Below are positions 18,323-27,320 of a stretch of DNA of 64,000 nucleotides, one piece after another. Source of the stretch: Chloroflexi bacterium HGW-Chloroflexi-3 (lineage in GTDB: Bacteria > Chloroflexota > Anaerolineae > Anaerolineales > Anaerolineaceae); assembly GCA_002842045.1 (NCBI GenBank), contig PHBX01000026.1, positions 1 to 64,000 of the forward strand. The letters are read 5' to 3'. Each line of letters begins with the position of its first letter. Position 1 is the first letter of the stretch. The position numbers and the translations under genes were made by a program. The notes beneath the pieces are model-generated. The model saw nothing but the letters and a program-made list of their open reading frames with translations. It was not told the DNA's origin and made no database searches.

Positions 18323-21124
18323 TTAAAGATTCAGCCAACGAGCTGCTTTTTTGGGAAGTTCAGAGACAGAACCAGTTTCTAATTTACAGGATGGTAAAGA
18401 CTCAACAAAATAGCGGCCATATTTTTTGCTCTGAACCCTGCGGTCCAGTACTACAACAATGCCACGATCAAATTGAGTTCTGATCAGTCGTCCAAAACCC
18501 TGACGGAAGGTTAAAATCGCTTCAGGAATGGAATACTCATTAAAAGGGTCGTCAAAGGTTTCTGATCGAGCAGCAACAATTGGGTCCGATGGAACTGCAA
18601 ATGGCAATTTAATGATCACCAATACAGAGAGAGCATCTCCAGGAATGTCGACCCCTTCCCAAAATGCTCGTGTCCCCAGTAAAACTGCTCGGTCCGTTTC
18701 GCGGAAGCTTTCCAATAAGGTATTTGCTGAAGCTCCTTCTCCCTGTTCATAAACCTGAATATCAGCATCTGCCAATCGAGTTCCAATTGCTTGAGATGTT
18801 TTCTTTAATTGTGCATACGAAGTAAATAAAGCTAATAAACGCCCACCTGTCGCTTTACTCAACTGAACTAATGTATGTTCGATCATTCTTTGATAAGCAG
18901 ATGCCTGAGCTGGTTCAGGAATATCATTTGGCAGATATAACATGGCTGAATTCTCATAATCGAAGGGTGAACCGACAATCAACTCATCAGCTTCATCAGC
19001 ATTCAGTCGATTTCGTAAATAATCAAATTCCCCATGGGTAGTTAACGTAGCCGATGTCAATATGATGGAAGCCTTCTCATGCCAGAGATATTTTTCCATC
19101 AAACTACCAATATGCAATGGGGCAATTTGTAAAACCATGCGAGCTGAATCGGGTTGTTGTTCAATCCAATAAATATAATCCGGTTCTGGTTTTAATATCA
19201 TTGCATATAAAAATTGTTCAGCTTCTGCCATTCGTTGGTGATTAAAGCTCAAACTACCAATAGCTTCTTCAAGATCTTCTGCTGGACCATCAATCGAATC
19301 ACTTAAATCCTTTAGAAACTCTTTTACTAATTTAATCAGCAAAGTCAATGTTTCATTCGCCTGGTCATATTGAATTTCCACTTCTGACCAGGAAGGGACA
19401 GTTCGCGTTGCAGGAAGGATTCTTACTTGTTGTGCATATTGACCTATTGGTTGGAAATCCCTTTCAGATTCCAAAAATGCTTGTAAAGCCTCGAAGAATG
19501 CGTTCCAATCATGCTCCAATCGGAACGCAAGATCTGTAACCCGCTGACAAATAGAAAATGCACTGGCAAATTCAGAAGGTTTGAGCACTTTTTTTAAAGA
19601 GGTAACCAGACGTCCCAACACACCACTGGAGACACTTCCCAATTCACGCAACATTCTTTGCATATCATTTTGAGTAATCCGGTAACTGAGAGTATTGGTG
19701 CTGGCACCTTCAAGGTGATGTCCTTCATCAATAATCAGATATTCATATGGAGGTAACACACGGCTTCCCGTGACGACATCAGAAAGCAATAAAGCATGAT
19801 TAACTATCAAAAGATGGGCTGTTTGCGCAGCTTGCCTAATCTGATAGAAAGGACACATTCCGCCAGCCTTTGCCATGCAGGTTTCAGCATTACAATTTTC
19901 GTCATCAGCACTGAGTCTTTGCCAGATCTCTCGTTCCATAGGGCTATTGAGATTCAAACGTGTTCGATCTCCATCGCCACCATAATACAGCCAGACAAGA
20001 ATTTTAGCGATTACCCGCATTTCCTCTTTCGTTTCAGGTCCACGAAAACGAAATGCTTCCAGCCGTCGTGGGCAGATATAATTCGCACGCCCCTTAATTA
20101 CAACAGACTGTAAAGGTATATCCAGAGCAGAACAAAGATCAGGAATATCTTTATTAATCAATTGATCCTGGAGGGCAATCGTGTTGGTTGAAATAACAAC
20201 CCGATGATTATTCTTTAAAGACCAGAAAGCGGCTGGTATTAGATAAGCAAAAGATTTTCCTGTACCGGTTCCCGCTTCGACCATAAGGTGATTTTGATTG
20301 CTGAAAGCAGAAGCAACACTCCGCAGCATATCTACTTGTTGCGTGCGATATTCAAAATTTTTAAAATATTTCGAAAATTCCCCACTAGGCTCAAGAATTG
20401 CACTTAATTCGTCTTCATCCAGCGGTTTTATATCAGAATTCGGTTTTAATGGCTGGGCTAGAATATCATTATCCAAAAATAAACCATTAAACAAATTCTG
20501 GTTTCGGGTATATTTTGGCTGGATGGGTTGTTTCTTAATTCTTGTTTTTAGTATTTCCTGGAAGAACCAGAATCCATCCCAATCAACTGGCTCTCCCATA
20601 CGAACAATTTCAGCCAGGAGATCAACGGGTAATTCTATTGCCAGGTCATACAGTTCCAAAAAGAGCTGATGGGTCATTTTTGCATCATTAAGTGCCCGGT
20701 GTGCACCAAGATTTGGGATATTCAACTGCTGACAAAGGCCAGAAAGGTTATATCTTGACGCTAATGGCATGACGACTGATGCTAATTCATATGTATCTAC
20801 AGCCTGAACATAGCGCAAAATATTTGCCTGAAATAGAAAACCCAGATCGAATTGGACATTATGCCCCACAACCGGACAATCCCCCACAAAATCAACCAGT
20901 TCTTGTAAAACTGCTGTCAAAGGTGGTGCTTTTTGCACCATCTGGTTATTAATACCTGTCAGCTGGGTTATCTCTGGGGGAATGATTCGATTTGGATTGA
21001 TTAATGTTGAAAATTCTGCTTCGATCCTGGATGCAGAAAAACGTACCGCACCAATTTCAATTATGGCATCTTTGCGTGAATCTAAACCTGTTGTTTCGAT
21101 ATCGAGGGCTACCAGAGAAGGCAT
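18323..21124 (-). CDS. dinG: DinG-family ATP-dependent helicase fused to DnaQ-type exonuclease
   Basis: A 933-residue fusion resembling Bacillus/Staphylococcus DinG. The N-terminal DEDDh exonuclease (about 1-165) has DIETTGL, VVGHNVQFDLGFL and HRALNDAKMT. The superfamily 2 helicase follows: Walker A MVEAGTGTGKSFAYL at about 280, DEAH variant IIDEGHHLE at about 465, and motif VI QGFGRLIRTQFDRG near 890. Four cysteines in the right interval (YICPRR, then C-x4-C-x7-C in NCNAETCMAKAGGMCPFYQ) suggest the iron-sulfur cluster of XPD/DinG enzymes. Likely acts in DNA repair on single-stranded or structured DNA. Firmicute DinG often lacks the Fe-S cysteines, so their presence here is worth noting. Confidence 0.9.
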   Translation of the reverse strand: MPSLVALDIETTGLDSRKDAIIEIGAVRFSASRIEAEFSTLINPNRIIPPEITQLTGINNQMVQKAPPLTAVLQELVDFVGDCPVVGHNVQFDLGFLFQANILRYVQAVDTYELASVVMPLASRYNLSGLCQQLNIPNLGAHRALNDAKMTHQLFLELYDLAIELPVDLLAEIVRMGEPVDWDGFWFFQEILKTRIKKQPIQPKYTRNQNLFNGLFLDNDILAQPLKPNSDIKPLDEDELSAILEPSGEFSKYFKNFEYRTQQVDMLRSVASAFSNQNHLMVEAGTGTGKSFAYLIPAAFWSLKNNHRVVISTNTIALQDQLINKDIPDLCSALDIPLQSVVIKGRANYICPRRLEAFRFRGPETKEEMRVIAKILVWLYYGGDGDRTRLNLNSPMEREIWQRLSADDENCNAETCMAKAGGMCPFYQIRQAAQTAHLLIVNHALLLSDVVTGSRVLPPYEYLIIDEGHHLEGASTNTLSYRITQNDMQRMLRELGSVSSGVLGRLVTSLKKVLKPSEFASAFSICQRVTDLAFRLEHDWNAFFEALQAFLESERDFQPIGQYAQQVRILPATRTVPSWSEVEIQYDQANETLTLLIKLVKEFLKDLSDSIDGPAEDLEEAIGSLSFNHQRMAEAEQFLYAMILKPEPDYIYWIEQQPDSARMVLQIAPLHIGSLMEKYLWHEKASIILTSATLTTHGEFDYLRNRLNADEADELIVGSPFDYENSAMLYLPNDIPEPAQASAYQRMIEHTLVQLSKATGGRLLALFTSYAQLKKTSQAIGTRLADADIQVYEQGEGASANTLLESFRETDRAVLLGTRAFWEGVDIPGDALSVLVIIKLPFAVPSDPIVAARSETFDDPFNEYSIPEAILTFRQGFGRLIRTQFDRGIVVVLDRRVQSKKYGRYFVESLPSCKLETGSVSELPKKAARWLNL

Positions 21125-21216
21125 TCAGGCATTATACCATTTAAAATTTATTTGAACAAATATTCTAAACTAATTTTTTAAGTATAAATGAATATTCTTC
21201 CATAAATAATATCTAC

Positions 21217-21222
21217 TATAAT
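21217..21222 (+). promoter_or_regulatory. -10 box for the HAD-HD gene
   Basis: TATAAT lies 28 bases before ATG 21251. That leaves a short leader with GGAG at 21241-21244, a conventional leadered arrangement. Confidence 0.55.
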
Positions 21223-21250
21223 CGTGGATATACACACCACGGAGAAATTG

Positions 21251-22333
21251 ATGAATGAGAGACAGATAACCACATTGGTTTTTGATTGGGGAAATACCAT
21301 CATGGTAGATGATGGACAATTTTCTGGGAAAATGAAAGATTGGCCAACAGTTCAGGCAATAGAGGGGACATATGAAACTTTGAAATTGCTTTCGGCTGAA
21401 TATCAGCTTGTATTGGCCAGTAATGCAGAAGATTCTTCAACACAGGATATTTCCAGCGCATTAGAAAAGGTTAATCTGGATTCTTTTTTCCATCAAATTT
21501 TTACCCACAATGAATTATCAGCAAAAAAACCGGATCTACTTTTTTACCAGAACCTGGTGAAAAAAATAAACCAACCGGTTGAAAGAATTGTTATGGTTGG
21601 AGATGATTACATAAAAGATATTGTCGGAGCCAAATTGGCTGGCTGGAAAGCAATCTGGTTTAATCCTTCAGGACTACCCTCAAATGGACATCTTCCTCTT
21701 CAGGACATGGAAATTAGGAACTTCAACGAAATTCCGGACGTTTTATCACATCCTTTTTTACCCGATGTTCAAACCTGTTTAGGTTGGTATATGGATTCAG
21801 GTGCAACCCATACATTGTTATCGCATGTTCATAATGTGGCTGCGATCGCTTACCAAATAGGTCTCTGGCTGGAACAATCTGGGATGGTTGTCAGCCCCTT
21901 ATTAGCGCATAGAGGTGGTCTCACGCACGATCTATCAAAATTGCAGGAACAAAGTGAAAAAAATCACGCAGTCCTGGCAGCTGAATTCCTCGAATCGAAA
22001 AAGCAATTTAAGTTGGCTGAAATAGCCCGTCGTCATTTGATTGGTGATCTGATCTCGGACAGGACAAGACCACAAACCTGGGAAGAAAAAATTGCCAATT
22101 ACGCCGATAAGCTTTCCGAAGGCAATATGATTGTTTCCATTGATGAAAGATTAGCAGCTTTACAACGTAGATATCCTGATTTCGCTTCACAAATCAAAAA
22201 GAACACTCCTTATGTAAAAGCACTTGAGGATGAAATCATCACTGCACTAGGAACGACGCCAGTCGAGTTAATAGCAGATTTAAAAAAAGCATTATTCAAT
22301 AAAAATTCTCATTCCTCGAAAGGAATATTGTAG
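21251..22333 (+). CDS. HAD-like hydrolase fused to an HD-domain phosphohydrolase
   Basis: A two-domain protein of 360 aa. The N-terminal HAD part has motif I variant FDWGNTIMVDDG at residues 11-22 (D-x-G-N-T), a Lys in SAKKPDLLFY and the acidic motif VMVGDDYIKDIVGAKLAGW. The C-terminal part, from about residue 185, has the HD pattern: LLSHVHNVAAIAYQIG, then LTHDLSKL and later YADKLSEG. The HAD motif I has N where the second Asp is usual (DxGNT in place of DxDxT), as in some phosphatases of this superfamily. GTG at 21224 is also in frame, but ATG 21251 has GGAG six bases upstream. It overlaps the 3' end of the next gene tail to tail by 25 bases. Substrate unknown. Confidence 0.78.
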   Translation: MNERQITTLVFDWGNTIMVDDGQFSGKMKDWPTVQAIEGTYETLKLLSAEYQLVLASNAEDSSTQDISSALEKVNLDSFFHQIFTHNELSAKKPDLLFYQNLVKKINQPVERIVMVGDDYIKDIVGAKLAGWKAIWFNPSGLPSNGHLPLQDMEIRNFNEIPDVLSHPFLPDVQTCLGWYMDSGATHTLLSHVHNVAAIAYQIGLWLEQSGMVVSPLLAHRGGLTHDLSKLQEQSEKNHAVLAAEFLESKKQFKLAEIARRHLIGDLISDRTRPQTWEEKIANYADKLSEGNMIVSIDERLAALQRRYPDFASQIKKNTPYVKALEDEIITALGTTPVELIADLKKALFNKNSHSSKGIL

Positions 22334-23793
22334 TAATTGTAAATAGCTGAAGATAGTTGAGCCATTACATAGTTCGCACTATCAAAAACCAACTGCACCG
22401 GATGATACATAAAAACCACCAAAACATAATTTCCACCGGTTGTGTAAACGATACCAGCATCACTGATCGCATGGATAAGGCCATCAGACTCTGTGACCCA
22501 ACCATGTTTATGAGCTACCTGAGTTGCCTCCGGAACACCTGCTTGAATGAGCACACCGATTCTGTTTCTTAAGAGGTAGTCGATCATAGTTCGGCAATTT
22601 TCCTGAGTGATTTGATTTCCAAAGACAGCTTTCAAAGCACCCCCATCCAGTGTAGCGCATTGATAGATATCCCCAAGCAACATACCCATCTCAAATGAGG
22701 TTGTTTGGTTATAAATGTCAGGATTGGTATCGACGTCACTGCGGCTATTCGCTGGAGTTTGAATGCGGCGTAACAAAGGTGCGCCAGGATAGAAATAACC
22801 CGCTAAATATGTATTTTCAAAACCCAATAATTCTAAATCTTCTGTTACAAGTAACGGTCCCAGGTTTCCTCCAAGGGCACTTTCCATCAATCTATCAGCC
22901 GGATCATTTTCTGATCTTTCAATCATTAGTTCCATTTGATTAAGTATTTCAGTTGCGATTGGATCTCTGCCCCGATTGAAAACAGAAACCATGATTGGAA
23001 TTTTCATGGTACTGGCAGCGGTAAAAGCTATACCCGGTCGAATTGATTGTCCTTGTTGATAAGCAAAATTGATTTCCTGAAAGTTTTTTAAATCGAGCAA
23101 ATAAACTTCTGTCAACCCATCGAATCTAGTGCTATCCAGAACCTGTTTTAATAAAACTTCGAGGTTCAGATATGAAGGTCTGGAGGGATCTATTTGTGTA
23201 TATGTCAAATTTACAATTCGCCGAGTAGGTGACTTCAATGCATCTTCGATTAAAATGGCTGCTCGATCGACATCCAGTTTTACCCCAGGATTACCGGGTT
23301 TGAATTGAGTACTGCCTGGAATTGGTATAGCATCCGTCGCTGGTTGATCATACCGAATTGCGATCTCTTCCCGCAAATAGGATTTCAATCTTTCATTAGA
23401 AAGAGAATATCGCAATGGAATAGGAGCTGGATTGGGAAATCTTCCCCATAAAAAATCCCAGTATCCACTCCAAAAAGGTTGCGTAATCCGTTGCTGATCT
23501 GCTGCGGTTAACATACTTTCAAGATCCAAAGCAAAACCGATAGCGGAAGGTCTGATATGAATAATGGCTTCGTTATATCGAATTTCTACTGCCAGACTGA
23601 AAGCTTTTATAAGGCGATCAGCAGCGGTTTGACGATCCAATCCTCCAACAGGTACTCCAGCAATCACAGAACCAATCGGTAAACTGGCTCGAATTCTACT
23701 GTAACTGATTAATTGAACAACAACAATTAAAACCGTAATAACGATTAAAAAGATGGATATTACTCGAGTGATGACAATACCAATATTTCGCAT
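22309..23793 (-). CDS. Membrane-anchored serine hydrolase (class A beta-lactamase fold) with peptidoglycan-binding-like N-terminus
   Basis: A 494-residue exported protein with one N-terminal membrane segment (about 5-30). Residues about 40-200 form one or two PG_binding_4-like repeats (VPVGGLDRQTAADRLIKAF). The C-terminal domain (about 220-494) has the S-x-x-K catalytic motif AASTMKIPIMVS, an S-E-N-like SENDPAD and KHGWV, a K-x-G match. This is the class A beta-lactamase/penicillin-recognising fold, but Chloroflexota homologs are often housekeeping cell-wall hydrolases, so resistance should not be assumed. ATG 23793 is preferred to the TTG at 23802. Tail-to-tail overlap with the HAD-HD gene. 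Confidence 0.8.
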   Translation of the reverse strand: MRNIGIVITRVISIFLIVITVLIVVVQLISYSRIRASLPIGSVIAGVPVGGLDRQTAADRLIKAFSLAVEIRYNEAIIHIRPSAIGFALDLESMLTAADQQRITQPFWSGYWDFLWGRFPNPAPIPLRYSLSNERLKSYLREEIAIRYDQPATDAIPIPGSTQFKPGNPGVKLDVDRAAILIEDALKSPTRRIVNLTYTQIDPSRPSYLNLEVLLKQVLDSTRFDGLTEVYLLDLKNFQEINFAYQQGQSIRPGIAFTAASTMKIPIMVSVFNRGRDPIATEILNQMELMIERSENDPADRLMESALGGNLGPLLVTEDLELLGFENTYLAGYFYPGAPLLRRIQTPANSRSDVDTNPDIYNQTTSFEMGMLLGDIYQCATLDGGALKAVFGNQITQENCRTMIDYLLRNRIGVLIQAGVPEATQVAHKHGWVTESDGLIHAISDAGIVYTTGGNYVLVVFMYHPVQLVFDSANYVMAQLSSAIYNYYNIPFEE

Positions 23794-23845
23794 AATTACC
23801 AACCGATTCTACCAGATTCTAACCGGTAATTTTAATCACTTAGGA

Positions 23846-23851
23846 TATACT
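23846..23851 (+). promoter_or_regulatory. -10 box directly before the cNMP/PH gene (leaderless)
   Basis: TATACT ends 8 bases before ATG 23860, the same geometry as at the ROK kinase gene, and no Shine-Dalgarno sequence is present. The -35 is not convincing. Confidence 0.5.
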
Positions 23852-23859
23852 TAAAAATT

Positions 23860-25581
23860 ATGGTGGATCACACTCGGGAAATTCTGGAAATTCTGAGCAA
23901 CATTCATTTTTTTGATATGTTGAATGAAGAACAACTGCTTACTGTCAGTGAGCAATTGGATACTGTTTTCTTTAAACAAAATGAAATCATCTTTGAGGAA
24001 GGAACTGAAGCAGATGGATTCTATATCGTCCTCAGTGGTCGTATCTCCATACAACAGGAAACAAATCATGATCCGATAGAAATTTCCATTTGTCAGAAAG
24101 GTGATTATTTCGGAGAGGAAGGCCTGGATTTTGATAAATATCGAGAAGTGACTGCAAAGGCAATCACCAATGTAATTGCAATCCACATTAACCAAAAGCA
24201 AGTTGATGTCTTATTGGAGGTTTATCCGGAAATTATCGAGCCCATCAGGTTGACGATAAAAAGTTATCGATTATTCCTTAAACATCCTTTTAGCTGGTGT
24301 GGTCCCCGGGAAGCAGTTCATTTTGTTGCCAGGAAAAATAGTTTCTTCCTCTGGTTAGGACTGGTTCCTCCCATAATTCTTGGGGTTACTTCTACTTTGT
24401 TATTTTTATATTTTTATTTTGTCGATTCAACACAAAACACCTGGTTGTCGATTTTTTTCGGTTCAATCACGATACTTTTTTTGGGTTGGTTTCTATGGAA
24501 ATTGATTGATTGGTCAAATGATTTTTCAATTATTACAAACCGCAGAGTAGTTTCTCTTGAGAAAGTTGCCTTATTTTATGAAAGTCGGCAGGAAGCACCT
24601 CTGGATGCCATTCTATCCGTTGAAACCAGAACCTCCCAAATTGGTCGTTGGATCGGTTATGGGGATGTGGTCATTCGCACATTCACAGGGGTGATCAATT
24701 TAAAAAGAATGTCCAAACCAGATTTAATTGTCAGGTTGGTGAATGATGAACGTGGAAGAGCATCCCACCAGAGCAGTAAAATTCGAAGAATTTCAAAAGA
24801 AGACACCCTTCGCAGCCGAATTGGATACGATCGTCGTGAGACGAGTGATTATGAAGAAGAAATCGGTGAAGAGGAAGCAGATCAACTGGAAGTCCCACTC
24901 AAAGTCAAATCCAGTGGGTTAATGGAATTTTTATCAACATTTTTTGGATTGAGAATCGAAAAAAATGGAGTAATCACTTATAGAACCCATTGGTTTATCC
25001 TGCTCAAAAAAGTTATCTGGCCGAGTCTGGCATTAATATTACTGTTATTTGTATTCATATATTCAGTATTTGAATTTTATCCTTCCATAAATTTTGACAT
25101 TATCTTGTTGGTTCAATTCGGAATCGGTATTGGACTTTTTGTCTGGTGGTTGTATCAATATTGGGACTGGCGCAATGATCGGTACATCGTTACCGATGAT
25201 CAATTAATAGATTTATACAAAAGACCTTTAGGCCAGGAACAAAGAAGGTCAGCTCCAATAAAAAATATACAAACAGTTGAATTTGAGCGTCTCGGATTAA
25301 TCAGTCTTATTCTAAATTTCGGCACAGTATTTATTCGCGTGGGTGACACCACTTTAACTTTCGATTATGTTTATAACCCTTCACAAGCCCAACAGGATAT
25401 ATTTGAGAGATATCAACAATTTAATCAAAAACAAAAAATAAGGGAAAAAGAAGCCTTGCGCGACGAAGTTGCAGAATGGATTGAGATTTATCACGAGGTT
25501 GTACAAAAAAAATCCAAATCGGACGAATCTACTCCAGATGAAGAAAATTCAGGGTACAATATAGGGGATGTAGAAAATTAG
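23860..25581 (+). CDS. Cyclic nucleotide-binding domain protein with two membrane-PH (bPH2) modules
   Basis: A 573-residue membrane protein. Residues about 15-130 are a CAP-type cNMP-binding domain (FEEGTEADGFYIVLSGRISI, then GDYFGEEGLDF). Two hydrophobic hairpins (about 165-215 and 385-440) are each followed by a bacterial PH-like module: NDFSIITNRRVVSLEKVALF with the linked DAILSVET, and NDRYIVTDDQLIDLYKR with KNIQTVEFERLG. The same order, membrane hairpin plus bPH2, is thus repeated. The acidic linker between repeats contains an RIGYDRRETSDYEEEIGEEE stretch. No helix-turn-helix domain is present, so it is not a CRP regulator. Possibly a membrane sensor or scaffold responding to a nucleotide; function unknown. 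Confidence 0.75.
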   Translation: MVDHTREILEILSNIHFFDMLNEEQLLTVSEQLDTVFFKQNEIIFEEGTEADGFYIVLSGRISIQQETNHDPIEISICQKGDYFGEEGLDFDKYREVTAKAITNVIAIHINQKQVDVLLEVYPEIIEPIRLTIKSYRLFLKHPFSWCGPREAVHFVARKNSFFLWLGLVPPIILGVTSTLLFLYFYFVDSTQNTWLSIFFGSITILFLGWFLWKLIDWSNDFSIITNRRVVSLEKVALFYESRQEAPLDAILSVETRTSQIGRWIGYGDVVIRTFTGVINLKRMSKPDLIVRLVNDERGRASHQSSKIRRISKEDTLRSRIGYDRRETSDYEEEIGEEEADQLEVPLKVKSSGLMEFLSTFFGLRIEKNGVITYRTHWFILLKKVIWPSLALILLLFVFIYSVFEFYPSINFDIILLVQFGIGIGLFVWWLYQYWDWRNDRYIVTDDQLIDLYKRPLGQEQRRSAPIKNIQTVEFERLGLISLILNFGTVFIRVGDTTLTFDYVYNPSQAQQDIFERYQQFNQKQKIREKEALRDEVAEWIEIYHEVVQKKSKSDESTPDEENSGYNIGDVEN

Positions 25582-25611
25582 GCGGGTTATCCGTTCGTAA
25601 TAAGGTGAAAA

Positions 25612-26115
25612 ATGGCGTTAAAAGAAGTTGTAACAATACCTGATGAAGTACTCAGAAGAAAAGCTAACAAAGTAACAAACTTTGATAAAGATTTATCTAC
25701 TCTTATTGATGATATGTTCGAAACGATGCGTCAGGCTCCCGGTGTAGGACTTGCTGCTCCGCAAATTGATATCTCTCAAAGAGTGATCGTCGTTGAGTAT
25801 GCCGAGGAAGAGGAAGAAAAACCGAAATCATTTGCAGTTATCAATCCAGAAATCATTAAAACTTCTGCGGAGACTGAACTGGGAATTGAAGGATGTCTAT
25901 CCATTCCCAATTTAGTCGGGGAAGTAGAGCGATTTTCTACTGTTGTCGTAAAAGGATTTAATAAACTGGGGAAACCGGTAAAAATCAAATCCTCTGGGTG
26001 GCTGGCAAGGATTTTTCAACATGAAATTGATCATTTGGAAGGAATTCTTTTTACCGACAGAGCTACACGCATTTGGCAACCTCCTCAGGAGGAAACAGCG
26101 GAACTACCCGAATAG
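25612..26115 (+). CDS. def: Peptide deformylase
   Basis: Removes the formyl group from nascent proteins; Fe/Zn hydrolase in the cytoplasm. All three motifs are present: GVGLAAPQ at about 45, EGCLSIP at about 100 with the metal Cys, and HEIDHLEG at about 145 with two metal His and the catalytic Glu. At 167 aa it is a normal length. AAGGTG precedes ATG 25612. It lies 30 bases after the cNMP/PH gene and 21 before recF, so the three may be co-transcribed. Confidence 0.96.
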   Translation: MALKEVVTIPDEVLRRKANKVTNFDKDLSTLIDDMFETMRQAPGVGLAAPQIDISQRVIVVEYAEEEEEKPKSFAVINPEIIKTSAETELGIEGCLSIPNLVGEVERFSTVVVKGFNKLGKPVKIKSSGWLARIFQHEIDHLEGILFTDRATRIWQPPQEETAELPE

Positions 26116-26136
26116 GGTAACACCACACTCTTTTTC

Positions 26137-27312
26137 ATGTTTCTTACCCATCTGTCGTTAACTAATTTTCGGACCTTTAGCCGTCTGGACATGGATATGC
26201 CCCGGCGGATTCTTTTGCTGGAAGGAGATAATGCCCAGGGAAAAACCAGCCTTTTGGAAGCAGTATATTTCTTTTCAACATTTACTTCCATACAATCCAG
26301 TAATGACCGACAGGTGATCAGTTTCTTAGCGCTTGAAGAGCCCCTTCCTGTCTGCAGAATGGTAGCAGATTTTTCTCACAGTGGAAACAATCACCAAATC
26401 GAAGTCCGATTGATCCTGGAGCAAAATGGTTCACAAAATGGCCTTCGGTTCCGTAAAGAAATACTGGTAGATGGCATTAAACGCTCTGCCCATCAGGCAG
26501 TCGGATTGTTTAATGCTGTTATTTTCCTGCCATACATGACACGCATCATCGAAGGAGGACCAGAAGAGAGAAGAAGATATCTCAATCTGGCATTGGCACA
26601 GGTAGTACCTGGATATGCAAAAGCGCTCAGCGAATACATGCAAACACTCAATCAGAGAAATGCATTATTGAAACAAATCGCTGAACGCAACACGGATATT
26701 TCCCAATTAAATTATTGGGATGATCTGTTGGCAGAGAAAGGATCTTTTATCCACTTTTCCCGTTCGAAAGCAATTTCCGAAATTGAATTGTTAGCTAATC
26801 AAATTCACCGCACATTGACCAACGATCAAGAAATCTTGCAATTTTCCTATCAACCAGCATTATTAGAAGAAAATGATCCCTCAAATATATTTGAAACAAA
26901 ACATAATACTGAGCAATTAAAAAAGTATTTCCTGGAAACTCTAAAGAAAAGACAACGAGAAGAAATTATGAGGGGTGTCACAACCATCGGCCCTCATCGG
27001 GATGAATTGCGATTTCTTGTCAATCATATTGACTTGGGGAATTATGGTTCACGTGGTCAAATCCGGACGTCGATGCTGGCGTTAAAACTGGGTGAATTAG
27101 AATTTATGAAGAATCGCACCGGTGAGAAACCAGTGCTTCTATTGGATGAAACCCTGGCTGAATTGGATCATAAACGCAGGGAACAATTGTTACAGGCGAT
27201 TTCGGAAGGTGACCAAACCATTCTTACGACGACAGACCAAAAATTATTCTCTCCTGAGTTCACTAATCAATCCACGATCTGGCAAATCCAACAGGGAGTG
27301 ATTATAACCTGA
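26137..27312 (+). CDS. recF: DNA repair/replication protein RecF
   Basis: SMC-like ATPase that helps load RecA at gaps. The N-terminus LTNFRTFSRLDMD and Walker A GDNAQGKTSLLEAVYFF (about 30-46) are typical. The C-terminal half has TTIGPHRDELRF, an ABC-like signature SRGQIRTSMLALKLGE at about 310, and Walker B LLLDETLAELDHKRR at about 335 (D-E-T-L-A-E-L-D). At 391 aa it is full length. It is not beside dnaA, dnaN or gyrB (gyrB is 13 kb away), so the classical origin cluster is split here. Converges on rsmG with only 8 bases between the stops. Confidence 0.95.
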   Translation: MFLTHLSLTNFRTFSRLDMDMPRRILLLEGDNAQGKTSLLEAVYFFSTFTSIQSSNDRQVISFLALEEPLPVCRMVADFSHSGNNHQIEVRLILEQNGSQNGLRFRKEILVDGIKRSAHQAVGLFNAVIFLPYMTRIIEGGPEERRRYLNLALAQVVPGYAKALSEYMQTLNQRNALLKQIAERNTDISQLNYWDDLLAEKGSFIHFSRSKAISEIELLANQIHRTLTNDQEILQFSYQPALLEENDPSNIFETKHNTEQLKKYFLETLKKRQREEIMRGVTTIGPHRDELRFLVNHIDLGNYGSRGQIRTSMLALKLGELEFMKNRTGEKPVLLLDETLAELDHKRREQLLQAISEGDQTILTTTDQKLFSPEFTNQSTIWQIQQGVIIT

Positions 27313-27320
27313 AGTCAGAT

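Noticed and set aside
22309..23793. Annotating the serine hydrolase as an antibiotic-resistance beta-lactamase
   Set aside because: It has a long N-terminal peptidoglycan-binding-like region and membrane anchor, as in housekeeping wall hydrolases of this phylum; nothing in the sequence shows drug hydrolysis.
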